A DNA stretch of 64,000 nt from Tillus elongatus (GCA_964006375.1 OZ023266.1:67857403-67921402); one strand, 5' to 3'; positions 15,712-28,495 are shown, counted from the stretch's first letter. Translations and numbers: made by a program. Notes: a model not told the origin generated them from the sequence alone.

Positions 15712-17081
15712 ACTAAGACCTAGTATGGCCCACTGGCTGTACACAAGGGTGGTCAGACCATCGTTAACATATGCGGCACTGGTCTGGTGGCCTAAGGTGA
15801 CACAATCCAGTGCCAAACAAAAACTAGGCAAGATCCAAAGGATGGCTTGCCTAGGCATCACAGGGGCCATGTCTTCAACCCCAACAGCCGCCATGGAGGT
15901 GTTGCTGGATCTACCCCCCCTACACTTAGTTATTATGGGAGAGGCCAGGCTAGGACTATACAGACTAGCCTGCAATGGTAGACTGAAGATCAACCCAGGC
16001 TTCAGGGGCCACTGCAAAATTCAGGAGATCGTGAAGGAGCCCATTCTTGAAATGAGGTCAGACTTCGCGAATGTGCAGGGAAAACAACTTTACAGTGGAA
16101 ATCCCTGATCGCGAGGCATGGCGGGAGGAGAGGCCGGGCATGCCACGGGACGCGCTCGCCTGGTTCACGGACGGATCTGGCGGGGAGCGTGGGACGGGGG
16201 CAGGTGTTTACTCGGAAGGACCGAGGGTAGGTCATAGTATTTCCCTCGGAGCCCATGCAACGGTGTTTCAGGCCGAGATGTACGCCATCCTGCACTGTGT
16301 GCGGGAGAACAAGAGGAGGGGCTACACCAACAAGCGGATCCTCATAGCCACAGACAGCCAGGCAGCCCTTAAGGCACTAAGTAGCCCACGGGTAAATTCC
16401 TGGCTGGTGAGTGAGTGCCGAGACGAGACGAGCGACCTGGCTGGGCAGAATCAGTTCACCCTCATCTGGGTGCCGGGTCACTCGGGGGTTAAAGGCAATG
16501 AAGAAGCTGACAGTCTCGCGAAGAGAGGGTCAGCAGAACCATTTATGGGACCAGAACCGGCTCTGGGCGTGTCAAAGAGCACTGCCAGGGGAGCCATTAA
16601 GTCCTGGGTCAGAAACTAACACAAGGTGTACTGGGCGGACTGTCCAGGGCTCAGACATGGGAAGTCAATAATTGACGGACCCAGTTCAAAGAGAGCTGTG
16701 GAGCTGCTAAGCCTTAGCAGAGGACAGCTCAGAAACACAACAGGTCTCTTGACGGGACACATGGCCGTCAAGAAACACCTGCATAAAATGGGGCGGTTCG
16801 AAGGGGACCTCGCATGCAGACTCTGCGGCGAGGGGGAGGAATCAGCCCAGCACATCTTCTGTGAGTGTATAGCTCTGGACCGGAAAAGACAACTGATCTA
16901 CGGTCACTCTAGACCGGAGACAGAGCAATATAAAACTTCACCCTACCAATCGCTGTGCAGACTAGTTCAAGGCACAGTGATCTTGGAATGGGTGGAGTAA
17001 GACTAAGGGTATGCACAATCAACCAAGGGTTGCGGTGCTATCGGGGCGGCAAGGCCGCGGATGAACCCTGAGGGAAAAAAA
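15712..17081 (+). mobile_element. 5'-truncated non-LTR retrotransposon copy with RNase H domain
   Basis: 1,370 bp inserted into mariner transposase sequence, bounded by the 12-bp direct repeat AACTCCAAATAC, and ending in a short A-run after 'gatgaaccctgaggg'. Much higher GC than its surroundings. It contains the end of a reverse transcriptase region, an RNase H domain and a Cys/His-type C-terminal tail. A second 3' fragment of the same family lies at 32,457-32,724 on the minus strand, about 90% or more identical by eye. Confidence 0.9.
15725..17000 (+). pseudogene. Non-LTR retrotransposon ORF2 C-terminal part (RT end, RNase H, tail)
   Basis: The first frame (15,725-16,108) carries 'HWLYTRVVRPSLTYAALVWW' and 'ACLGITGAMSSTPTAAMEVL', typical of the segment after the RT palm in RNase H-bearing LINEs of the I/LOA/R1 group. 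It then shifts frame. RNase H follows: 'WFTDGSG' (Asp), 'VFQAEMYAI' (Glu), 'IATDSQAAL' (Asp) and 'WVPGHSGVKGNEEAD' (His/Asp), so all catalytic positions are visible. A stop at 16,617-16,619 interrupts it before 'VYWADCPGLRHGKSIIDGP' and a 'CRLCGEGEESAQHIFCEC' Cys/His segment, ending in 'VILEWVE' and a stop at 17,000. One frameshift plus one internal stop make it dead. Confidence 0.85.
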
Positions 17082-18192
17082 AACTCCAAATACGTTTCGC
17101 TACTCAAATTGCCATCGAGAAAAATTGGTCCGATTAAACGGTCTGCAAAAATGCCAGTCCAGACATTGAATTTCTGTGGAGTTTGAGTGTGGACTTCGTG
17201 ACAATTTCTTGGATTATTATTTGCCCAATAACGACAATTGTGACGATTGTCTGTAGAGTTTAATAAAAACGCCTGAAAAACAGATATTGAACAGAAATTT
17301 CCCGTTATCAGCTATTCGTGCAGTCATAACGTCACAAAACTCCAGCCGCCGATCAAAATCATCTTCATTCAGTTGTTGTACAAGATGAATTTTATACGGG
17401 TGAAATTTATGATGCTTCAATATTCGCTGAATAGTTCTTCTTTTGATGTTTGAAACAGTGGCCAATTTTCTCGTGCTCAAAGTTGGGTCTGCAGCAATTT
17501 GTCCTAAAACTTCAATCTCAGTAGTGTCACTTCTAACCGGAAATTCACGTTCAGGATCCCGTTTTTTGTTGGCTACGGAACCACTTTATCGAAATTTTGC
17601 AACTAACTCCAAAATGTATTTTCTGTTAACATGTCTGTTCGGATGTCGTTCATTAAACAAATTTGCGGTACGGTAAGCACATTCATAGTTTTTGAACAAA
17701 AAGAGTAATTATTTCAACTCTTTCTTCTACAGAATACACCATTGTGAAATTAATTTTCAGTAGTACTATCAAGTATCAAACCGACCGATAAACTGAAATA
17801 ATAAACCGCATTTCCTTATTCCGATAAGAAATGTTCTGATAGTCAATTTTTTGTTTACAAACCAACAAAACATTGACTATCAGCACATTTCTTATCGGAA
17901 TGAGTGAAATAAGTTTTTGCATCTTAAACTGTGAATAATTTTTAAACCAGTTGATAAAACTTCAAAAAAAATAGTGTGCTGAATTCAGAAAAGAAAGAGC
18001 TTTCTAATAATGTAATACTCGACCCATGTTCCCTATCTAAAATATAAGGGTTGTTATCACCACCCTTAAGGGGTTGATGTGACAAAGTTGAGTTGTATGT
18101 CACAACATGCCCCCCTCAATATTAAAATTGACGTTCATTTAAAAAAATATTTCTCTGGACGCTAATCGGTCTGTTTCGTTTTCAATGAGCCA

Positions 18193-18194
<2 letters not shown>

Positions 18195-18281
<87 letters not shown>

Positions 18282-18282
18282 A

Positions 18283-18361
<79 letters not shown>
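18195..18361. repeat. (TA)n microsatellite, ~165 bp with internal TATG interruption
   Basis: Directly abuts the right mariner terminus. Interrupted around 18,273-18,290 by 'gtatgtatatatatgta'. Confidence 0.97.
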
Positions 18362-18367
<6 letters not shown>

Positions 18368-19680
18368 AAAAAGAGATCATTTTATGAAAATTCGCCAACA
18401 CAACACACGTCCATACCTTTTGTTGGTAACGAATGGATATAATCGAAAACCCGAAATAAATTAAATATCGTTCATTCTACATACAATGTAAGACTTTTCA
18501 AGAGCCAGGAGGTTATAAAACAATCTATGAATAATTTCATAATTTTATTTTAGCATTCCTCGTATATTGGACAATCCATTAGGTTATTATCAACCTTCTG
18601 CTTTGTTTAGCCGTGACGTTCACGAAACTGACATCATCCGTATTTATAACAATGACCCCCTCATTATGAAATTTGGCGCTTTAAAACGGTTTCTGTACTG
18701 ATATTTACTTTCTATTTATAAACAAAACACTTGCCGGTTGAAACGTTATTGTAGACACCGATTAATTTACAATAAAATTTGTTACATTCTGACACCAGAA
18801 AACCGACGGTTATATGATATATTTGGGCGGCTGGTATAGATTTATTTTAACCACGGGGGCAGAATGATTTATTTTTTGTAGAATGCGAGTTTTTGAGGAA
18901 GTAGATCATATCTAAAAATTTGCTGGCGATGTCTTATACCTATTAATGTAGTGAGGCAAAGTATTCTTGAATTTGTTATAGTAAATATTTGTTGGTTTCT
19001 ATTTTTAGAACACGTCCTTGGCCTCCACAAATCAAATGATTACTCATAGATTTATTTAGTTTTATTCAATAAAAGTAAGAACATTTTATCAGATATTCTT
19101 GTTAATTTCCAAATAATATTTAATGCCGTGTTCGAATATTTTGTTAAAATTGAGACACAAATAAATTCGAATGCAATGAGATAAATCATGGCGACCTTCA
19201 TAGTAGTATGACTGTCCCATCGTAGTGGGAGTTGTCCTTACTTACGCTAAACGGTTTTTGAATTTAGCATGTTTTATATTTCTAAGTATTAATTAGAGAT
19301 ATCTCATGGTAAACATGCGTAGTGTAATTTGCTAAATTATTGTTTTACGAATTTTGGAACCTTCAGGAAACAATGGAGAAGTTTCAATACCTTAAAAAAG
19401 CAAGGCCTTTTTCAATTAGATGATCTAGAACCCTGAATGCAATTTTTGGTTACTTAGGAAAACGTTATTTAAACTACGCCCAACACTAGTTTTAGTCCCG
19501 AAAGAAAACATTCTTTTATAAAAAATTCTAATATTGCTGCCGTAGTACTAACAGAGACTCGGGAGATAAAATATATTCATAAATTTAGCTTACAAGAATA
19601 CAATATTTACCATAAGTTTAAATGAGAATGATGCAGTAGCGGCTCGTGCGTTAATGCATTGGTGGTGCGCAAGAAAAAAA
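18362..19680. other. No recognised feature
   Basis: About 1.3 kb of AT-rich sequence. I see no domain, no shared repeat block and no convincing splice signals. Confidence 0.5.
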
Positions 19681-20146
19681 AATTCGGGACGCGGCAAGTG
19701 CGTTATGATAGTGAATTTGTATTAAATGCTACAAATTTGAATAACTCAAGTTTTTACAAACTTAGAAAGTTGAATTTTAGTGTATAGTAAGGTCCTACGC
19801 AGGGCAACCTACCCACCAAATTTCATCAAAATAACTGTAATTTTCGGAGAACAATTTTTATTTAAAAGAAAACTCAAAGTTTGAATAACTCAATTTTCTA
19901 AAAATGTAGAAAGTTGAATTTTAGTGTGTAGTATGGTCCTGTACAAGGCAACATATCCACCAAATTTCGTTAAAATAGCTTTGTAATTTTCGGAGAAAAA
20001 GATTTTTTTTGAAACAAAACTCAAAATTTTCCCGGAAAACCTTATCCGATTTTCCCGACTAACGAACTCATCCAAGCCATTAATAAAAGAAAGGCACTTG
20101 CCGAGTTTCATCGGAATCAGTTGCTTATTTTTTGAGTTATCGGTTG

Positions 20147-20243
<97 letters not shown>

Positions 20244-20370
20244 CATGTAAAAATTAAAACTGACCCCGGATATGGGTTCTAGGGGTCCTAGTTCGCGCTC
20301 ATTTGAAATTTTTTTTGCAAAGTCTCTCCATCGATACCTCTCTAAGTGATTTTTTTAAAATAAAAATTCA
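19681..20370 (+). repeat. Composite repeat relative with (TA)n
   Basis: Starts GGGACGCGGCAAGTGCGTTA at 19,686. It has two tandem 'tttgaataactcaa...gtagaaagttgaattttagtgt...aacc/tacccaccaaatttc' stretches, then 'ccaagccattaataaaagaaagg' and 'cttattttttgagttatcgg', a (TA)41 tract (20,161-20,242) and the 'ctgaccccggatatgggttc' repeat end. The order is the same as in the copy at 8,656-10,075. Confidence 0.65.
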
Positions 20371-20551
20371 CTAAAAATGAAGGGCACGCCTCTTTTTTCT
20401 TTTTGAAACATAACTCAAAATTTTCCCGGAAAACCTTATCAGATTTTCTCGACTAACGAACTCATCCAAGCCATTAATAAAAGAAAGGCACTTGCCGAGT
20501 TTCATCGAAATCAGTTGCTTATTTTTTTTTATCGGTTCGATACATACATGT

Positions 20552-20637
<86 letters not shown>

Positions 20638-20760
20638 TGAAACTGACCCCGGATATGGGTTCTAGGGGTCCTCGTTCACGCTCATTTGAAAATTTTTTTG
20701 CAAAGTCTCTCTATCGATACTTCTCTATTAGTGATTTTTAAAAAATAAAAATTCACAAAA
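20371..20760 (+). repeat. Second, adjacent copy of the (TA)n-bearing repeat segment
   Basis: From 'aatgaagggcacgcctcttttt' on, the block 'cccggaaaacctta...ccaagccattaataaaagaaagg...(TA)35...ctgaccccggatatgggttc' repeats the preceding ~380 bp almost exactly, ending with the same 'aatgaagggcacgcctcttttt'. This is a tandem duplication with unequal TA tracts (20,161-20,242 and 20,564-20,634). Confidence 0.75.
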
Positions 20761-20939
20761 AATGAAGGGCACGCCTCTTTTTTCCCCGAAAATGTATTAT
20801 AAACAAACCTTACTAAACTAACTAAACTTAATAATTATTAACTACTTTTCGTCTAATTAGTTACAAGTTATAGTAGTTAAAAAGTCCCTCAAAAAGTTAA
20901 CCTTTAAATTATTATCCACTGAATTAATCACAGTATCAC

Positions 20940-21330
20940 AATTATTTTGTCCACTTATTAGCAACCCGATGTAATAGCCATCATAATAATAATTGTCTTG
21001 TTAGAACATGTAAACAACAACGAAATGATCTAATTAAATACAATCCGACGCGAAGCACTACACGAAAATTACTACACACGCTCTGCAAAAAGTGCACTGC
21101 AAACTGCAAGTGTGAAATTTTAAAGCGCACAACCAGATTGCTTATTCGGTCGTTTTTGACGAAGATAGTCGATCCTTTCGCAACGAAGTATCGCATTTCC
21201 TTAGAGCGCCGAAAAATACACACCGCCGCGCGACTCGTGTATATGGATGTATATAACGTCTGCAACCATTAACACACTATACTTCTTCTGATTGTGTATT
21301 AATGGCTGTCGACTCTCTGCGATCCTCGAT
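20940..21330 (-). promoter_or_regulatory. Candidate promoter / 5' leader region (CpG-richer island)
   Basis: This ~350-bp segment stands out in an AT-rich surrounding by many CG dinucleotides ('cgccgcgcgactcg', 'ccgacgcgaagcac', 'ggtcgtttttgacg'), lack of shared repeats and balanced composition. On the minus strand it reads like an insect 5' leader ('cagagcgtgtgtagtaattttcgtgtagtgcttcgcg'-type stretch). TATA-like 'tatataacg' and 'tatatac' strings are nearby. It could start a shorter transcript of the minus-strand gene, or an unrelated transcript. The call is inference from composition only. Confidence 0.25.
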
Positions 21331-21603
21331 ATACTAATTTTGTTTGTTGAATGCAGGAGGTAAAAAAGTAAATAAAAATTTATTAAAATATAGCATAGCA
21401 ACAATATTATTCTTTTCACGGCAGGCGGCAGTGTGCGCGCACGGGCGCACTTATTGTGGAGTCGCCCCTGGAATGATGGAGCTGTAATGCATCTAAAGAA
21501 TGATGTGATTGTATTAGACAAACGGAATATATGTGGAAGTGTGAATGTACTGAATCTTAAAATTCTAGTACGAAATTTAAAAATAAACATATTGGGAGGT
21601 TAC

Positions 21604-21719
21604 AGATCTTATGCGGGTCAAAAAATGTTCGGGACGCAGCAAGTGCATTATAGTAGTGAATTATGATAAGAATTGTACACAATTAGTAAGTTATATTATT
21701 GAAACTAACTCTTTAATTT
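21604..21719 (+). repeat. Solo terminal motif of the 'GGACGCAGCAAGTGCG' family
   Basis: GGGACGCAGCAAGTGCATTA at 21,631 followed by 'gtagtgaattatgataag', a diverged single terminus; no inverse partner was found nearby. Confidence 0.5.
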
Positions 21720-22084
21720 GCAACCTCGGTGGTTCAAGGGTAAGAACGTGTGCCTCTGAACCGAAGGGTACTGGGTTCGATACCAGGGTACTCCTTTCAC
21801 TTTTTCAATACAAACTGTAACATTAACATCAACCGAGGTTGTGGCGTTGTATTTGAGCAAGTTGAATGTCTGCACGTTCCGCCCTCGGCGGGGGCGTAAA
21901 GCCGTCGGTCCCGTGTCCATGCGATGTTGGGCGCGTTAAAGATCCCTACCCTCCTTACAGAAAGGCAGGGGTTCGGCAAAATTTCCAGGATAGTGAGGAG
22001 AAACTGCTCCCTAGTGTCGGTGATTGGCCATAGTCGCGGAAATAGGCCGACGTTAAAGAAACAAAACACACACACACACACACA
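21720..22084 (+). mobile_element. tRNA-derived SINE, copy 1 (long form)
   Basis: The head has an A-box-like 'tcggtggttcaaggg' and a B-box 'gggttcgataccagg', as in a tRNA-derived RNA polymerase III promoter. The body contains a GC-rich central part ('ccgccctcggcgggggcg', 'gttgggcgcgttaaagat') absent from copy 2, then the shared 3' part ('ggcaaaatttccaggatag', 'ggccatagtcgcggaaatag', 'cgacgttaaag'). It ends in a (CA)n tail at about 22,066-22,084. Flanks 'ctttaattt' (left) and 'ctttaaattt' (right) may be an imperfect target duplication. Confidence 0.8.
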
Positions 22085-22960
22085 AATCTTTAAATTTAAC
22101 TGGACCTGGGAGACCAGTTTACGAGGTCCCAGTTAGCGATTATTTGAAGAAGTTTCTACTTTCTATGGAGCTAGAAAATCATAACTTGGTAGAGATGGAT
22201 GTAAGTACTGTACGTCTCTTTAAAAAAAATGTGTTACAAATTTCATTAAAGTCACGAAACTTTTCTAAATGAAAGTGATTCAATTTGTTTAAAAGCAATC
22301 TAGCACTACGTTTTATTATATTATATTTATACATATAAATATTAAGCTTCCTATTTTCACGGTATTTAAAAGCCATCTTCATCTCTATAGTTTAATCTGA
22401 CAACACACTATTTGTCATCTGTTAGCTGACAGAAATCATGAGAGAAACGTGTACGTTCTGCCCATAACGTCGAATTCGACTCCGATAATACCTTAGATTC
22501 TCAGAATATAAAACAACTACCTATACAAATAGTAGGTAAATAATAATCAAACTTTTAATTTTAACATAACTTTAACAAATGCCTTCGGGTGTCGACTATG
22601 GTTGTAGTACATTATGATTCTAGCATACAATCAAACAAATAAGAAAGCGTTCTTAATCAATGCATGTAGGTACTGAAACAAAATTATTTCAAGAAGAAAT
22701 ATACCTACCTCAAACTAATATAAATATAATACCTAGGGTACCTAGGTACTTATGATTTCTTTACTCTTAGCTTTTACTCTTTATGGAATACTTGAAGTAT
22801 ATGAAACCACATAATATCATAAAGCAGTTTAAATTATATATATAATCAGATGTACAGCGTAAATTATTAAAATTATAATTTCAGAATGTTGTACTGTTTA
22901 TAATTATTTCATTTTCAAAAAATATGGATACAGTGATAGTAAATAAGTGTTGAAAAGAGT
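22085..22960. other. No gene recognised; one repeat-end relic
   Basis: 22,100-22,160 has 'tggacctgggagaccag...gtcccagttagcgattatttgaag', a diverged copy of the 'ggttctaggg...gcgctcatttgaag' repeat end. The remainder has no visible feature. Confidence 0.45.
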
Positions 22961-25395
22961 TTAGGTGCAGCAAGTGCGTTATGGAAGATAATTTTTTTTT
23001 TAATATTTCAAATAGTGATAACTCAATTTCACATTAAACTAGAATTTTCAGTTTTGATACATGGTAAAACCCATATAAAGGCAGAGTGGGTGCTAGATTT
23101 GAAAAAGAACTACAAACAGCCTTTTTTGTTATTTGGTTTGCAGAATTTGGTTCGATTGACTTTGTTTATAATTTAGCAGGTACATTCCTTTTGGAAAAAA
23201 AAATTATTTTCGGTAAATTTGCAGTTTAGCACATGAGCGACTTTTAGAAAAAAAATTCAGAAAGATGCTTAGAACCCTTTCTGGATGCACATACCACAAG
23301 AAATATTTCTTGCAAACGGCCCCTAAGAAAGTTACAGGACCAGGAGTGAATAGGGGTGCTGGGCAGGGAAGAAGATAAAAAGAAAATGTGAGCGGAAAGT
23401 TCGAAAAAACAGCTTAGCTGGACCTCCATAAGCAACATTTTACCCATTTTGCAGCTATACTTTCTTAAAATCCTGTTTACTTCGTCCATAATCCTTATTC
23501 ACCGCAGGTCCCTCAAGTTTCTTGGTGGTTGTTCCGAAGAAATTTTGTTTATATTGTTCTTGTTTATGCATTGAGGGTGGCTGTAGGCATGTAGAAGGGT
23601 GAGGAGAATTCCCGTGACGAAGCCGCGAACTAAGATTTTCAATTTATGTTTAAATTATTATCATTTCATTTGTTTAAAATATTTTTCCAAAAATGAATTT
23701 GAGGTTGCCTTGTTTGCCAGTCTCAATAAAGAGCTACAATATTTTATAATTTAAAAAAGTATGTATGCAGCAACAGTTAATAAGCGATGAAGAGGGTCTG
23801 GGTGCAACAAGTATGTTGTGGTAGAGAATTTTCGTAAAAATATTTCAAATCCAATAACTCAATTTCCCATTAAGCTATAATCTTCAATCTTAAGCCATAG
23901 TAAAACCTATGTAAAGTACCTTTTTGGTTGTTTTGTTTACAAAAAGTAGTTCGATGGGTTGACTAAAACAAAATCATCCAAACAATTAATAAGGAAAAAT
24001 ACTTGCCATATTGATAATTTGGCACGCACATTTTGTTTGTAACAGATAAGCTGTCCATGACATTAAATTAGAACAAAATTACGGAAGAGTTCTCAAATCA
24101 ACTAAGTCACTTAATACATCATAATACTGAGATGACTCCTCTGCAGATTTTAATGATATGGCGTGAGTGGATATACCAACGAAGAATATTTAAATTAATT
24201 AATTATTTAAGGAAACTGCAATAAACAACCAAAACGGGCGGGACTTTTCTTTCATAATATTCAATTCATAAATTAAATTCAACTTCCAAGAAAGTTATTG
24301 GACCAAGACGGATAGGCGTCCTAGGTGGGCAATAAGAAAATATATATTTACAATGTAAACATCTGCTTATAGCGCCCCAAGGAAATAAATAAGCACACAG
24401 CAACCGCCTCTCCCACCACCCTTGTAACCAATCCCACGTTTGTTATCGAAAGACCCCTGTTCTCTTAATTAAAAAGCTAGGGGAGAGGAAACCCAGATTA
24501 CAAAGCACCCCTGGTAGCAATCATCGGGAAGATATTTGCAAAAACAATAATTGGGCCCGGTGACAGGTGCTTGGTCGGTGAGGGTGGCAGTTAGTAGGGG
24601 TTTCTGCTTCCCAGTGACGTCTGCAGGGGTGCAATGTGATGTGGTTTTTCTGCATCTAGCTTTTCAGTGAGAGAACAGAGGCCTCTCGCGGAAAAACGTG
24701 GGGTGGGTTCGAACGGTGGTTGGAGGGCGCTGGCGGTTGGTAGCGGTTTTTTCTCTTGGACTTCTATATGCCGCTTTTTACATTTTGCATTTATATTTCG
24801 TTTTATTTTTTCCGCCCAGCCCCTTTATTCGCTCCAGGTCCCGCAACCTTCTTTTGGGTTTCAAACCACAACATTTATCTTGTTGGTATATGCATACAGG
24901 GGTGGTTCTAGACATGTCTCTGAAAGCTGACGGTGAGGTAAGCTACAAACTTGGCAATTATTTAATTGGGGGGTGTCCATTATATGTTGTCAATCCTATC
25001 TTACCGCTGATTAAAGTATTTAATGACGCTAACTTATTCAACAAAGTGCTTCTTCTATGTCAAACGGTTTTCAAGATATACATTTTAATGTATATTTTTT
25101 GCTGATTTGTGAATCCTTATACTTTCTTAAAGATATAGAGTGTTGTTTGATTAGATCATTATTTATTAAAGTTCTTTACACGCATCTGTTTGGTAATGGT
25201 TCTTCGACGGAACGCCTGTATTTTACCACGGCTTTCTATATATCTATACTTTTTTACAAATCATTTAATTTATCAAACAACTCTTATATCTTTTGCCGTA
25301 AGTAACCTAGCCATAATAAGTTAAAATGTGGATAAGAAAATCATCATGGAGTGCTGAAATATTTTAACAAAAATGTTAGAATACCTCTTACATCA
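22961..25395. repeat. Old repeat debris, several families
   Basis: Terminal motifs 'ggtgcagcaagtgcgttatgg' (22,969) and 'gggtgcaacaagtatgttgtgg' (23,801) are diverged members of the GGACGCAGCAAGTGCG family. 23,255-23,600 and 24,285-24,930 carry the 'agaaagttacaggaccaggagtg', 'aggggtgctgggc' and 'ggtggttctagacatgtctctg' blocks found in the foldback repeats at 36-37 kb and 40 kb. No intact gene; frames here are shadows of repeats. Confidence 0.55.
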
Positions 25396-25399
25396 TAAG

Positions 25400-25597
25400 C
25401 ACACTTGGAAAACCCAAATCACCATTACACATTTTAAAAAAACCTGACGTTACCAAGTTATCGTCATCAGAGGATAAAAAAAATTAAGCGCTTGACGACC
25501 ACAACTGTGTATCCTCTGATGACAGTAACTTGGTTAGGAGAACGATCATCAGGTTTAAAAAAATGTGGTTTGGTGATTTGGGTTCCCCAAGCGTACC
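25400..25597. mobile_element. Palindromic MITE-like element (family of 61,499-61,649)
   Basis: The left arm 'acttggaaaacccaaatcacc...acattttaaaaaaacctgacg' and right arm 'catcaggtttaaaaaaatg...ggtgatttgggttccccaagcgt' are inverted copies. An inner inverted pair 'tcatcagaggata' / 'tatcctctgatgac' lies between them. The same arms occur at 61,499-61,649. It has no coding capacity. It lies about 105 bp downstream of the 25,702 splice donor, in the intron of the minus-strand gene. Confidence 0.75.
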
Positions 25598-25701
25598 TAT
25601 CAGTGTTCATCACAGGTTACACTCTTAGCTTAGTATCTTTTACATCGTTTTAAATACATGTATGTAATATAAACAAATGACACGTTAAAAATTCTACTCA
25701 C

Positions 25702-25809
25702 CTCCAGGGCTTTAATCATATAATCGAATCCTTCTTGGGGCAGATCGTCAATGTTTAGCTCAGTTATCTGAAGAGATTGCTGTAGTTGCTGCACGTCGTC
25801 CGTGAGCTC
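25702..25809 (-). CDS. Internal exon of giant spectrin-type (nesprin/Msp300-like) gene, 36 codons
   Basis: Minus-strand exon bounded by an acceptor 'tgttcaacag' and a strong donor 'gtgagt'. It is 108 nt, phase 0 at both ends, and encodes ELTDDVQQLQQSLQITELNI followed by DDLPQEGFDYMIKALE. The heptad-like Leu/Gln pattern and the aromatic end look like part of a spectrin repeat or coiled coil. Its phase fits both the giant exon's donor (40,888) and the coiled-coil exon's donor (62,045), so it can follow either. It is the most downstream exon found; further 3' exons must lie beyond the left edge. Assignment to the same gene is inferred from strand, phase and coiled-coil character. Confidence 0.75.
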
Positions 25810-25842
25810 CTGTTGAACACACAATTTAAAATCAGACGTCAT

Positions 25843-26589
25843 GTTTCATACTTGAGAAATCGTGACAAGCGCTGTCAAAATTTAAAGCTGCCAGATGATT
25901 TTATTGGGTTAGCTATTTAAGCCTTAATTTCATTTATTACTGATAAAATAAAATAAGGATATAGTGTTCCTAGCGACAACATCAGTACTCAAAACTTGTT
26001 TTTTTATCGGCTATACAGACTGCCTGGTGAAAAAACCGACACAGAGTAGGTGCACGTAGAAGACCATAGAATGTGATGATTAACGTATTCATGCAATTTA
26101 AGTCTATCAATTTAGTACAGCAATAATTCAAAAAGTGAATAAAATCAATGAGTACATTGTCAAAGCCAGACATTATTATCCATATTCTTATTTAATTAGC
26201 TTAAAAAGGCCAAATCAAATAAACGCCAAATTTGTTAACAGAGCACAAGCTCTCCTACCTGCTTATTAATGACTTTTGCTTTTAGTTTTTATTGGAAAAT
26301 GTAGCACAGTAAATAGTTTTAAAATAATCCAATAAAATAAAACTCTTTGAAGCAAGCATAAAATGTAGAATTGTGACATTTTTTTTTCAATTAAAAGAAA
26401 TGACACGACATGAGTAGATAAATCATTCAAATGGATAAACATTTCCAAAAACAAACTTATTTTGTACCTTACGTTACAGAAGCAGTAATGATTATTGTTG
26501 AGGTATTTTTAGAATTTTATCGAATTTTTATAAAGAAAATCTCGCATATAGAGGTAATGGCATTCGATTTTCTTTTTTTTTATAGTGAA
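25843..26589. other. Intron sequence without recognised features
   Basis: About 750 bp upstream (in gene direction) of the 25.8-kb exon. Only short shadow frames are present; no repeats recognised until the composite repeat at 26,590. Confidence 0.5.
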
Positions 26590-27872
<1,283 letters not shown>

Positions 27873-28187
27873 TTTTCCAAGTGACCCCGAACCCTGTGGA
27901 ACCAGTTTCCGAGAAACATTCAAAACAATATGAGTCTGCGTGCGTGCGCTTGGGTGTGCGAGCGAGCGTATGGATGCGTGAGTACGTCTGGGCGTGTATG
28001 TAGGACATGGTTTGCTATTCCACGCCACGCAGAGACTTCAGGTTTGTTTCATTACACTGGAAAATTAACTCCGAGAGCTAAGTTTGTTGGTCAGTTCCGA
28101 GAGTCGAGTTTTTCCATCGAAAATTGCAAATTTTCCTTTCGAAAATGCTATATCTTTTAAACTCGTCAATTTATTTTTACGAAGTTT

Positions 28188-28495
28188 AACTCCTATGTTA
28201 GAGCCTTAGTGGTTCAGTGGACGTGTACCTCTGAACCGAGGGGTACAGGGTTCGATTCCCAGGGTTTCCCTTTCACTTTTTCAGTACATACTGTACAATT
28301 AACGTCAACCGAGGTTGTGGCATTGAATTTGAGCAAGTTGAATGTGTTGAATGAAGTTGAATTGATCTTACCCTCACAGAATATTGAGGGGTTCAGCAAA
28401 ATTTCCAGGAGAGTGAGGTGACAGTGCTTCCTGGCGTCGGTCATTGGCCATAGTCGCGGAAATAGACCGACGATAAAGGAAAAAACTCCTATGTT
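28188..28495 (+). mobile_element. tRNA-derived SINE, copy 2, with 12-bp target duplication
   Basis: The 284-bp body (28,200-28,483) is flanked by the exact direct repeat AACTCCTATGTT (28,188-28,199 and 28,484-28,495). It has a pol III A-box-like TAGTGGTTCAGTGG (28,207-28,220) and a perfect B-box GGTTCGATTCC (28,249-28,259). The 3' part is shared with 21,720-22,084 and 30,960-31,060 and ends 'cgacgataaaggaaaa'. Compared with copy 1 it lacks about 80 bp of GC-rich central sequence. It is not a functional tRNA, because sequence continues well past the head and the acceptor ends do not pair. Confidence 0.9.

Larger units (their letters stand above)
15309..17676 (-). pseudogene. DD41D mariner transposase relic split by a retrotransposon
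   Basis: Read on the minus strand from about 17,670. 'NERHPNRHVNRKYILELV' and 'STRKLATVSNIKRRTIQRIL' form the helix-turn-helix region. 'LVQQLNEDDFDRRLEFC' follows, then 'HTQTPQKFNVWTGIFADRL' and 'PIFLDGNLSSETYLE'. The sequence then meets the inserted element (17,081-15,712) and resumes 'LELLEDIVYSLLIDSVKN', 'FQKDGAPPHF', 'TPDLTPLDFFLWGHLKS'. I count 41 residues between the second and third Asp (DD41D). The first catalytic Asp region is damaged: 'FLFNICFS' is followed by a frameshift where the usual Asp-Glu should be. A second frameshift precedes the C-terminal 'EAGGQQFEHLLN'. Confidence 0.85.
14926..18194 (-). mobile_element. Mariner-like element between two (TA)n tracts, interrupted by a retrotransposon
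   Basis: The left terminus CAGGGTGGCGCATTGAAAAC and right terminus (…GTTTTCAATGAGCCACC, ending at 18,194) are inverted copies, and similarity extends inward about 300 bp on each side ('catgttccctat', 'aaagagctttc', 'cttccaaaaaaa'). TA tracts abut both ends. The element is 3,269 bp, but 1,370 bp of this is a later insertion plus its duplicated site, so the native size was about 1.89 kb. The right arm carries an extra ~80-bp hairpin (about 17,820-17,902). The last three bases of the terminal repeat (CTG) are missing on the right. Confidence 0.85.

Noticed and set aside
28200..28275. Possible tRNA gene
   Set aside because: It has A and B boxes, but the acceptor stem does not pair, the sequence continues into a SINE body, and target duplications flank the whole 284 bp.
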